Shown here in pieces: positions 31,635 through 41,338 of a stretch of 64,000 bases of DNA. Source of the DNA: Pomphorhynchus laevis (Eukaryota > Acanthocephala > Palaeacanthocephala > Echinorhynchida > Pomphorhynchidae); NCBI GenBank assembly GCA_012934845.2, contig WNNJ02001609.1, positions 1 to 64,000 of the forward strand, written 5' to 3'. Each line of letters begins with the position of its first letter. The first letter of the stretch is position 1. The notes beneath the pieces are model-generated. The model had not been told where the DNA came from. It did no database searches and saw only the letters and a program-made list of their open reading frames with translations. The translations under genes and the position numbers were made by a program.

Positions 31635-32510
31635 ATCATATTTCGAGTATTAATTTAAGAGAGATATTTTATTGATAATTTTTTATAAAAAACGTAAACA
31701 TATCCTTAATTAGTTTTACGTCCATCATTGCAAAAAACCATTTGCATTAGTTTGCAAATATCATTGCAAAATTCCACTTGGTTTTGTTTATTTTTCTACA
31801 CTAAATTTTATTATCTTATTTGGATTAAGTTGATTGCACTCAAAATGTTGAATGTACATACTTCCTGACAATATTGAAACCTGCAAAATATGCTACAACT
31901 GTACAATTCATAAAATGCCGCATAATTTATTCATTTTATTGTTTTCACTTTCCATTTTGTAACCATAATTAGATATAAACTCGGTTCGAACATGTTCCTT
32001 GCTCGATTTCGTAGCTCGTTCGTACTCTGGATTCACATGTATGTGAATCTCTGGATTCACATGTATGGATTCACATGTATTTGAATCACACTCTGGATTC
32101 ACATGTATGTGAATCCAGAGTGCGAACGAGCTACGAAATCGAGCAAGGAACATGTTCGAACCGAGTTTATATCTAATTATGGTTACAAAATGGAAAGTGA
32201 AAACAATAAAATGAATAAATTATGCGGCATTTTATGAATTGTACAGTTGTAGCATATTTTGCAGGTTTCAATATTGTCAGGAAGTATGTACATTCAACAT
32301 TTTGAGTGCAATCAACTTAATCCAAATAAGATAATAAAATTTAGTGTAGAAAAATAAACAAAACCAAGTGGAATTTTGCAATGATATTTGCAAACTAATG
32401 CAAATGGTTTTTTGCAATGATGGACGTAAAACTAATTAAGGATATGTTTACGTTTTTTATAAAAAATTATCAATAAAATATCTCTCTTAAATTAATACTC
32501 GAAATATGAT
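31635..32510. repeat. Long near-perfect palindrome (foldback), arms about 417 bp
   Basis: The left arm 31,635-32,050 and the right arm 32,092-32,510 are almost exact reverse complements with a loop of about 40 bp. The inner ends and loop hold several copies of tctggattcacatgtatg, themselves small hairpins. No coding is seen; the open frame on the minus strand across the centre is an artefact of the repeats. It could be a foldback transposon, or an inverted duplication formed by the palindromic motif. Confidence 0.8.
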
Positions 32511-32981
32511 CAGATGGCGGTAGATGGACGTATACCGAGAGCGCCTATATGCAAGGCGGTGATGATTGTTCAGACACTAATTCCGCTTCGCAAAAAATGT
32601 TAGAATAACAACAATATTGATGCAGACTAATGGAAATTCTATAACAACCGGGCTCAAATGAGCAAATATCGAGGTTTTAAACGATAGCAAACATTTCTTT
32701 GATTCTAACGCAGGTATAGATATTTTATAATTTTACATACATAAATTACTTTTCAGTTGTTCATTCTCAAAAGACTAATTGACGACACCTTAAACGTCTT
32801 ACAGAAATTCTTTTACATGAATCTCATATGGTATCATACCTTTGTAAATCGAAAATGTAGAAATATAAAATAATTGATATTAATCGTTTTACTTACCGTT
32901 TTAGATGCAAAAAATGGACTTTATAAAATGAACAATTTGCGTTTATTTATATTATAATCTTCAGATAGAAGGGAATTTGAG
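32511..32981 (+). repeat. Duplicated non-coding block
   Basis: The part 32,630-32,981 is a near-identical copy of about 9,660-10,012. The first 120 bases (32,511-32,629) are unmatched. No gene is seen. Confidence 0.6.
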
Positions 32982-33350
32982 ATATGGGCAAGAAAAGAAA
33001 CGAAGCCGGTAATTTAATTCGTTTTTCAATTGATTCAGATGTGACTGTAGTGTTTTCTGTGGTAGCACTCTGGAACCTGATGGATACGCATATGAATACT
33101 CTATCACAATGTCATTATGTTTGCAAAATGCACAATTCGAAAGTTTCTTGTCCTTCTTGGGACATTCTGTTGACCTATATGGTAAAGAATAGTGGCCGCA
33201 TTTGCTCTTACACTTGAAAATGCTTAACCAATGCCCCCACTGTTGGTTGTTATAGAATTGTAAATAGATTAAATAGTCGTGTTCTGAATTTCTGTCAATG
33301 AAGCTGAGCTCCATATAATCAAAGGAGTTGTATCTTCCGTTACAAAGATG
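32961..33350 (-). pseudogene. LINE A ORF1 zinc-knuckle fragment (copy 2)
   Basis: MELSFIDRNSEHDYLIYLQF, QQWGHW, KCGHYSLPYRSTECPKK and CAFCKH match the fragment at 8,985-9,310. Here the tail continues as QKTLQSHLNQLKNELNYRL, a possible helical stretch, across the join with the preceding block. One knuckle cysteine is tyrosine (GHYS). The block up to about 33,500 repeats 9,000-9,430. Confidence 0.65.
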
Positions 33351-33500
33351 TTAATTATTATCTAGTGTTGTGGAACATATCCCAGTATTAATTTTTTTAC
33401 CATTTCTGTCCATGATTCAGAGGGTCAAACAGAAAAGAGCAGATAGCTCTCCCTCTGATTGTTCTGATAAATCAGCGGCTGATTCCAATAAAGGAAATGA

Positions 33501-34529
33501 AGCCGATAATTCGTTTTTCAATTGAGGCAGTGATAAAATAAGGCATAAGGGAAACGTGAATGTAGAGTAAAGTGGAAGAGCGGTAATTCCTTATCTTTAT
33601 TTCATTAAAGATAAGGACAGCTGAAATTTTCAGATGAAACCTTATCTTTATTTCATTCTTGAAATAAAGATATGCGATGAATGCGTACTTTAAATATATA
33701 AGTAAATCAATAAACTATGTCAGTTAAAGCAAAGCTCAACAAAGCATAGTTCAGCAACAAAACAATTTGGTGCTGAAAAGATTTTCTTAATTCAAAAAGC
33801 AGAAATCACAACGTTGTAATTTTAATTCAGCGTTGAAATCACTAAGTCGATTCAATTGGTTACTTATAACCACTTGAATAATTTCGGTTTAGACTTTTTT
33901 AATTTCGGTAGCCCTATGATTGATGTTATTTTACAAGTCAGAGACTGTGTAAAAAATCCACTGATTCAATTGCAAGATTAATTCGATTATTGACAAATTG
34001 ACATATAGGTTTGCCCTATAGATCACACAACATTATTGTCGTTCTCTCATGGATTTATCAAATGACCAATTCTGATATTTAGAAATGGTCGGATGTACTA
34101 TGGGCGATAAACACGCTAAAAGATAACAACGGAATAACGTTTTTCTTAAAAAGTTATTATTTTGTCTTTTTTTAAAAGTAAAATTAATATTTGGCTCCGG
34201 TTTATTAACGGCAATTGACTAGAACAATGACATGAATGATCCGACCTTTCTTCTATGATGACACAGTGAAAAGCTTCGATGCCAATTTTTTCGATATATG
34301 GCCTCTCAGTCAATAAAGAAAATGAGGCTACAGAGTGTGCACATGCGGTTGTGGATTTGGAACTGCAGGGAGCGACTTACATTGGGACTCCAGAATAATA
34401 ATTAATAATGTAGTTATATCATCCAATGATGTTGGAGCTCTATCGAGTAGATTAGAAACGTGGAGTCTCAGTAGACCGAATTCCCAGTAGACAGAAAAAT
34501 AAAAAAATTCACCTCTTAATATCGACAGA
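33501..34529. other. No recognisable gene; small palindromes
   Basis: Palindromes of ccttatctttatttcat with its complement lie at 33,583-33,665. A 51-bp segment at 34,104-34,154 repeats 31,563-31,613 (gggcgataaacacgctaaaa...). The rest is unassigned. Minus-strand frames at 34,328-34,639 are shadows of the FLYWCH frame. Confidence 0.4.
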
Positions 34530-34940
34530 AATGTTTTGGGTTCAAGGAAAGCGAGGAAGTTATATGCCCACAGTAAATGGTTATATATTCCATATGAATA
34601 AAAATCTAGGTAGAGGAAATATTTACTACACATGTTCACACAAAGGTTGTGGAATGAATATAAAGGTTGGAAGTGACTAACTAATTATAGATGTTTGATT
34701 GCATAATCATACTGATGATTATGAAATCATCTATAAATTGCAATTGAAGTCGATAATTAAAATGAAGATATGGCACAGGCGTTTCATTAGTGCCACTTAT
34801 TCATATAATGAAGCAAGGAGGGAATTGAGCGACGATTACCGTGATGAAACGCGAATTATTTGCCGTTTTCCTTCTTTTGATTCAATGAAGAGTGTCATTT
34901 ATAAATACATTGCTCAGACAAGAGCTTCAACGGCGCTTAG
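34530..34940 (+). pseudogene. FLYWCH zinc-finger fragment (MULE-type transposon or host gene)
   Basis: The frame reads GSYMPTVNGYIFHMNKNLGR, then YYTCSHKGCGMNIKV and, past one stop near 34,677, DV.LHNHTDDYE. The G-Y...C-C...H-H spacing is that of a FLYWCH finger, a DNA-binding domain common in MULE transposases and in arthropod genes. It continues as IWHRRFISATYSYNEARREL and RIICRFPSFDSMKSVIYKYI. No transposase catalytic part is seen. The sequence ends in small repeats made of the local gcttagtgcaatttc motif. Confidence 0.6.
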
Positions 34941-35015
34941 TGCAATTTCATGTGCAATTTGAAATTGCACTAAGCATGAAATTGCTTAGTGCAATTTCAG
35001 TCGAAACGCTTAGTG
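34935..35015. repeat. Short palindromic repeat cluster
   Basis: The motif gcttagtgcaatttca and its inverse occur three to four times within 80 bp, next to the terminal inverted repeat of the following element. It may have arisen by replication slippage on hairpins. Confidence 0.5.
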
Positions 35016-35016
35016 C

Positions 35017-35312
35017 GTTTCAACTGCTTTTGTGATAACTGTAAAGACACCAGCAATTCCTTACGATGCTAGACGAAACTCAGGTGCATAAAGCGTTTTT
35101 ACTGTCTTGTTGCGTGTGTGTACCTTCTAGTTATTTTTTATATGCACAAATGCGTATCCGTTGGTTACGAGGGCACTGAATCTCTTACAGGATTCCGAAA
35201 GGAATACGTTTTTTATATATTGGTAGTGCGAAAAATCGCCTGTAACTGTGATCCAAGAGCCAAATCGTGAGGAATTGCTGGTGTCTTTACAGTTATCACA
35301 CAAGCAGTCGAA
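35017..35312. mobile_element. MITE-like element with terminal inverted repeats of about 44 bp
   Basis: The ends 35,017-35,061 and 35,270-35,312 are inverted repeats that share gataactgtaaagacaccag. The 296-bp element has no coding capacity. I cannot define a target duplication. It lies just 3' of the FLYWCH fragment and could belong to the same MULE-type family, which is inference. Confidence 0.65.
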
Positions 35313-35459
35313 ACGACCCTAACCACTTCATCCGACTGACTATGACTGCTAGGTGGTCAGGAGCGTCTCGAAGTGATACATTAGACTGATAGAGCTAATG
35401 ATCAAAGTCCAGTTATTTAGCGGCACACATGGATGTAAAATCAATCGTAGCCAGTTTTG

Positions 35460-38400
35460 GCTAGATAAGATTTGATATTTTAAAACACAAGCACGTCTGG
35501 ACCACGATGTTTCCGGCTTTAGATTTATCCTCTCGTCTATTGTTCCTGCGGTAAACCATCCTTTTTCAAGGACATTTCTCCTGTCGCATTCATCCGTCTA
35601 AACAAATCTTCTCAATCCAATCCTTCCCAGCCGCCTCTCCTAAAAATTGTTTTCAAGCATCGCTCTCACGCGTCTTCTGTCCTCTCTCAACGATTCAAAC
35701 TAATGTCATTTTCAACCACTCGAATTTTCCCCGATCGCGCCCCTTCTGAAATCGCTCAAATTCTCTTCAGCCCGTATCGAAAAACGCCGTCGCGAGGAAA
35801 ACGGCGAAACATCACTCTCCATCCGAAACATAGACGGAAATTTTCAAGTTGTCCACACCCGTCCAAAAATTCGATAGCGCTCCATCTCTCCTATGTGTCT
35901 TCTCCACTAGACTCTTTCGCCACAACACACGGTTTCCGCTTCGGTCTCCTCAACACTAGATATATTCTCAATAAATCCGATCTTATCCTCAACCTATTCA
36001 CCAAACAATCCATCGATCTCTTCTGCCTCACCGAATCCTAGCACAGATTCCGACGACCTTTCCATTCGCCGTCTGCTCTCTGCCGGTTGCTCCCTAGTCG
36101 AATCCACCCGCCCCCTCAGCTCATGCCCTTCTAAATTCTCTAATCATGGCGGCATCGTCGCATTCGCGCGTCACCCCGCGTCTCTTCGCAAAATCAATCC
36201 CCCTTTCAGTCCTTGCTCTTTTGAATTGCTCACTTGTCGTTATTCTAACCCGATCAATCTAGATTTTGCCATTGTATACCGTCCTGGTTTATCAGCTCCT
36301 ACTGCCTCATTTTTTACTGAACTCGCTGACCTCCTTTCTCATTTTTCTTTGTCCTCAATCCCTTCACTCGTTCTAGGCGACTTCAATATCCGCCTAGACC
36401 GCCCCTCTTCCACACATTCCATCCTGTTCATCTACATTCTATCCAACTACAATTACAAACTAATCTCCGCTGCCCCCACACATACACTTAATGGGGCACT
36501 CGACATCATCGCTGTCCCCGATGATTTTGCTGCCTACACCTCACTGTCAATTTCTGATCCTGGTCTATCCGATCACGTTCTTATCACCCTTGATCTCACT
36601 TACAACCACACCCCTCCCCACACACCTACAATCCTAAGTCGCCCTTGGAGAAATCTTGACTCTCCCTTCTCCGCTCTGCCTTACTCAAATCGTCTCTATC
36701 ATTACCCACAATAACATATTTATCTCCTCACGATCTCGCCTTTCTTTTCGACTCTAAACTCACATCCACTCTCGATATTCTCTTGCCCTTCAAGTCTCAC
36801 CCACACCGTCGCTTGCACCGTGCCCCATGGTTTGACATCCAATGCCTACTCTCAAAGCGTCGACTCCGCCATGCTTTTCGAGTCTATCACCGCTCTCTCA
36901 GACGTGATTTCCGCTCGATCACTCTGTCTTTCCGTGATTCCTTTCTTGCTATTCGCCGGTCTCATCTCAACCTGCTACGTACCAAATGCAACTCCAGCTG
37001 GCAGCATAAAATCATCACTTCATTCAACTCTAAGACTCTCTGGCATACTTTTAACTCAATCCTTGCTCGCTCCTCTTCGCCGTGCAACATCAAAGCCAAT
37101 GATTATTCGTCATTTCTCAAAACTAAAGTATCCACGTTGCTCTCTTACACTTCGATCTCCATCCTATCCCACTCTACCCAGTCTACTATCATCCTTCCGG
37201 AACTCTTTCATCTTCTCCCTATCTCACCTACAGAAGTATCATCTGTCCTCATGTCCTTGCCAACAAAACCTCACCTGCTGATACTCTGCCTACTCACATA
37301 GTATAATCTATATGCTCATCGATATCCCCATTTCTCACAACCTTGTTTAACTCGTCCATCCGCAGTCGTATCTTCCCTTTACGCTGGAAATCCGCAATCG
37401 TTCGTCCCCTCCTTAAGAAACAATCGCTCGACCCAACCCTTCCTTCTAGCTATCGCTCCATTTCACTACTCCCTACTCTTTCAAAGCTCTTAGAACGCCT
37501 CATCTTAATACAAATCAACGCTTATCTCTCCTCATCCAATCTGTACCCTCCTTTCCAATCCGCTTTCCGCTCTAATCACTCGACAGAAATCGCATGCATA
37601 AAAGTGTACAACGACTTACTCATTTCTCGAGACAAGGCTCTATATAGTGTTCTCATCTCCCTCGACCTCTCCTCCGCATTCGACATTGTCGACCACTCCG
37701 TCCTCCTTTCTCGCCTTCGTTATGATTACGGCTTTTCTTCATCCTCCGTAACATGGTTCGCCACATATCTATCCGACAGTTCCTTTCGCGTCTGTTCTAA
37801 TTCAACATCCTCCCCTCCCATCCCTATTTTTTGCGGGGTCCCACAAAGTTTAGTCCTAGTTCCCATGATTTTCTCCCTTCTACTTGGCGATCTCTCCCCG
37901 TTTATCAAACCTTACTCCTTTAACGTCATGCAATACGCCGATGACATCCTCATCTACTGCTCATGCACCCGCACATCGCATACACGATATCGGCATTTCT
38001 GCCTCCAACTGCCTTTCTTCTATCTACAAAAGTCTCTCCAATCTCCATCTCGTTCTAATCCCCGAAAAGTCCAAAATAATGTGGATCCTGCCCCGTAAAC
38101 CAAACATATCTCCTCCCACTGTATATTTTGCCTCATCGATCATCCCCATAGTCTACAATCTCACTTTCTTAGGTTTCTATTTCGATGATCACCTTTCCCT
38201 TAAACCCTTCGTCCGTGACAAGGTCCGCTCATCTAACTTAACTATACGTGACATCCGCCGTATCCGCCCCCTTATCGACTTCCGTTCTTGTATGTCTCTT
38301 CTTTCATCACTTCTTTTACCTAAAATCGATTACTGCCTTAGCCTTTTCGCCAATTCACCAAAATCCATCATCCTACCCCTACAACGAATAATCAACACCG

Positions 38401-38840
38401 CCGTTCGAGTGCTCTTTCGTCTCCGACGCTTCGACCACACATCCACATATTTTGCCTAACTCTCCTGGCCCACCATCCACATTCGTATCAAACTCCGTCT
38501 TCTTCCCGTAACTTTTCGTATCATCGCTGTCGGCTCCCCATCGTCATTCAACCTGTCTTTCTTAGACGACACTCGTTTCACCTCGCTATCGCTGCGTTCC
38601 CGTCATACCCTCTTACTCCACGTTCCCAATTACTCAAACAACTATGGTCTCCGATCCTTTATCGTCGCCGCCTCACTCGCCTGGAATCAACTCCCTCTTG
38701 ACGTCCGCCGCGCTCCCTCCTTTATCACATTCAAATACCTCCTCCGTTCACACCTTCTCGACACATGATTTACATTTTTGTTTTGTTGTGGTCATTTAAG
38801 CGTGCGCTGGCACGCATTTGCCACGTTAAAATAAGTATTT
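35460..38840 (+). mobile_element. LINE C, L2/CR1-like, broken
   Basis: This is a single non-LTR element whose coding strand is strikingly pyrimidine-rich and less A+T-rich than everything around it. It contains an APE endonuclease from about 35,900, a linker, a reverse transcriptase at 37,340-38,450 and a C-terminal region to 38,768. The 3' UTR has gcgtgcgctggcacgc, a small hairpin. At least four frameshifts and several stops are present. I see no ends with a target duplication. Its base composition suggests a different origin from its neighbours. Confidence 0.75.
35703..38768 (+). pseudogene. LINE C endonuclease/reverse transcriptase
   Basis: Endonuclease: FGLLNTRYILNKSDLILNLF, DLFCLTES, FAIVYRPG, LVLGDFNIRLDRP and LSDHVLITLDL. 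The reverse transcriptase has PSSYRSISLLPTLSKLLERL, FQSAFRSNHSTEIACIKVYN, LISLDLSSAFDIVDHSVLL, FCGVPQSLVLVPMIFSLLL and QYADDILIY, in the L2/CR1 manner. GVPQGS has become GVPQSL. A C-terminal AASLAWNQLPLDVRRAPS stretch is the usual end of such proteins. The frame changes at least four times (between open parts starting near 35,703, 36,226, 36,783, 37,343 and 37,884). Confidence 0.75.
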
Positions 38841-38945
38841 AAAGAAAAGGTCATTTGAGAGTTCGTAGCTAATTTTGAATGAATTATAATTATCCGAAGC
38901 TAATTATGAATGATAAGATTATGTCTTGAATGACATCGGCTTAGT

Positions 38946-39565
38946 AAAAGCGTCGTCCAGCGAATGCTTTGACCGCTCCAATAAACGTTGACGGATGCTC
39001 GAAGAAGCCAACCCTTGAATAAACGAATCGCGAACGTACTCATCGTGATAAGGCTTCGCATTTACATCTTCAAAATCACATGATTTTGCTAAATGCAGTA
39101 GTTCATGTAGAAACTGATCAATGGTTTGTGGATTAGCTTGCTTGTACGTTGACAAAACGTGTCGTTTAAACACTACATTGCGCGGCTTTACGAACAAAGC
39201 CTCTAGAGCAAGCATTGCATCTGCAAATATTTCGGTAGACTCGATGTATCGAAACAGATCTGCACTGATTAGGTTCGTTAATAGTGGCATTTTGTGCTCT
39301 TCTCTAAGATCGGGAATACAAGAAAGAAACGCATTTAATCGAGTTTTCCAATGCCTCCACTGTGTTTCTGAATCCGTCGAATCCTTTGACGATGAAAGCA
39401 CATCTGGTTTCAACAGCTTGTCCATAACAAATTGATAAATAAATTGTCGTAATGTAAACGAAGTCTAAACCAAAGAGGTTTTATTTATCAATCTAGAAAA
39501 CAATCAGTTTATAAAAACAGTTATAGATACTCATGTCAATTAGAGATTATTGACTATATACCACA
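38946..39565 (-). mobile_element. Truncated Ty3/Gypsy fossil: one LTR and part of gag
   Basis: A 121-bp LTR (39,445-39,565) and gag-like sequence to about 38,946 match the longer element at 41,339-45,252 in the opposite orientation. Similarity stops within gag and the second LTR and pol are absent. The LTR is nearly the same as those of the longer copy, so this insertion is also recent. It is broken by truncation. The 104-residue frame on the other strand is a shadow. Confidence 0.8.
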
Positions 39566-39644
39566 AGAAGTTTCAAGATATGATCCTCTGGTGGCATTTA
39601 CAGAACTGAAGCATTCCAAAAAAAAATTACTTTTCCACAAAAAT

Positions 39645-40240
39645 GACATTCATAAAAATGACGTTTATTTTAAATTTCAATTTTTTATTTTAACTTGATT
39701 TACATTATAGAAAATCTAAAAACAATTATTAATTTTATTATTTAATTATTAAATTTTGATTTAGCATTATTATGTTTTGTTTATTTTATAATTATATTAA
39801 ATGCGTAGACTCAGTTAGCTGATTTGTTTTTTTTCGGTAATATAACCTCTATCAGAAATACTGATACTGTATTATTGATAGACATTATAATTTTATTTTT
39901 AATTTTACTTTTTTTCATTTTTACTTTATCATTTTTCTTTTTATTTTTAATCAAGTTTGGTGATTTTTTATTTCTTATAATGTAGAATTATACATCAACA
40001 AAATACTATTAAAATAATAAATTTACAATATCCATATTAGCAAAATATTAAAAATAAATTTAAACTCTTGAGCAGAAAGCTTTTATTGATAATAAATAAT
40101 ATAATTGATTATTAATTAATATAATTATTATCATATAATAATATATGATACTAAATAATTCCATAACAAAAAATACGTCATTATTTTTTATATATTTATT
40201 TATCTTTATTTTTAATTTATACTCAGTTAGCTGATTTGAT
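39645..40240 (+). mobile_element. Penelope-like element ends in tail-to-head order
   Basis: The part 39,645-39,826 matches the 3' end of the PLE at 21,412-24,904 (ends tcagttagctgattt). Directly after it, 39,835-39,900 matches that element's 5' start (taatataacctctatcagaa). A small part matching the reverse-transcriptase end (40,040-40,110) and a second 3' end (to 40,238) follow. A tail-to-head arrangement with an internally deleted copy is known for Penelope-like elements. Confidence 0.65.
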
Positions 40241-41338
40241 TCCACACAATGGAAATGGCTTTATTTTCTTCGAACTAAGGATTGTCAATCTTCTGACATG
40301 TCCCTCTCCGTGACGCGATACTAAAACGATTGCTTCCAGCGATATTAAACCAAGAGGTGGACGAGGATATAATTGCGGTATTTACAATTTCTGCAAGACA
40401 TGATAGAATTGGCATTATTGATATTTTTTCATGAGTCATCTCGAATTCAACGCTTCACAGCGTATTTTGGATACGTATTCTTTAGGATTAAAAGGAAACG
40501 AGTTGCGATGGCTGCAAAATCAGCTATTCGCTCTCATCACAAAGGATAAAATGAAACTTTCGAGAATACAAAAGAATACACTTACACACGTGAAGCCACG
40601 ATTATGCATAAGGTTAATACGAGCATTAGAATTCGCATATATTTCAGCTTCTACGTGGTCAAGCGCACTTTCACTCAAGCATGAACAATATGTTCAATCA
40701 CCTAGCGAATTCAGGGATGGAGTCGCAACCAGATACGGATGGAAACCAAAGGTTGTCACTGCTACTATGTTTCAATGCGGTGCTAAAGCAAACATAAACC
40801 ACCTGTTTTCATGTAAACGCGAAGGTCAGTCCATTGCTTGACAATGAAGTCAGAGATAAAATCGCTGAGGAACTATAGGATGTATCGGCCAAACCCTTGA
40901 TGCAGAGGGTTCAAGAGTTTATTTCGTTCAAAAGTTCAACGACAAGCCGACTAGACTATACAGGTCTAACAGGGAGGCGTTTTGAGCGGACATAGGTAGA
41001 TTTAAAGTGTTCAACAGTCACGCCAATTCATACTCTAAATCAATGTCATCAACGTTTGAATACCACGAATTACGAAAACGTGCCAAATGAGATAAACGAA
41101 TCAGGGTTATCAAACAGGCCATATTTATGCCCACAATATTTACTTCTTCCGGTGAAATATGTTCAGATGACTTGAATTTATTAAAGGCAATAGCAAGAAA
41201 ACAAACCGTTAAACATTACCGTCTTTGTGCTGAATGTATGTGCCCACTAAAACGAGTTCTAGCTTTCTGCTTATGCCGTGCTGCGTCGAGCTGCATTAGA
41301 GGAAGGAGAGTTTTAACTAACAAAAATAGTTTGGGCAT
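40241..41338 (+). pseudogene. Decayed C-terminal domain of a retroelement-type protein
   Basis: Pieces in several frames read SRHDRIGIIDIF, SPSEFRDGVATRYGWKP, then a C..C...H...C pattern (FQCGAKANINHLFSCKREG), EVRDKIAEEL and IFTSSGEICSDD, with LKRVLAFCLCRAASSCIRG. This order resembles a domain found at the end of reverse-transcriptase-bearing proteins in many invertebrates (SEFRDA..LRY, CxC..F...H.L.C..GG, RHNE.RD). No polymerase core is present. Stops and frameshifts are many. A Gypsy element is inserted at its end. Confidence 0.5.

Noticed and set aside
31908-32153. An 81-codon frame with repeated HIHVNPE
   Set aside because: It translates the hairpin motif copies in the palindrome loop.
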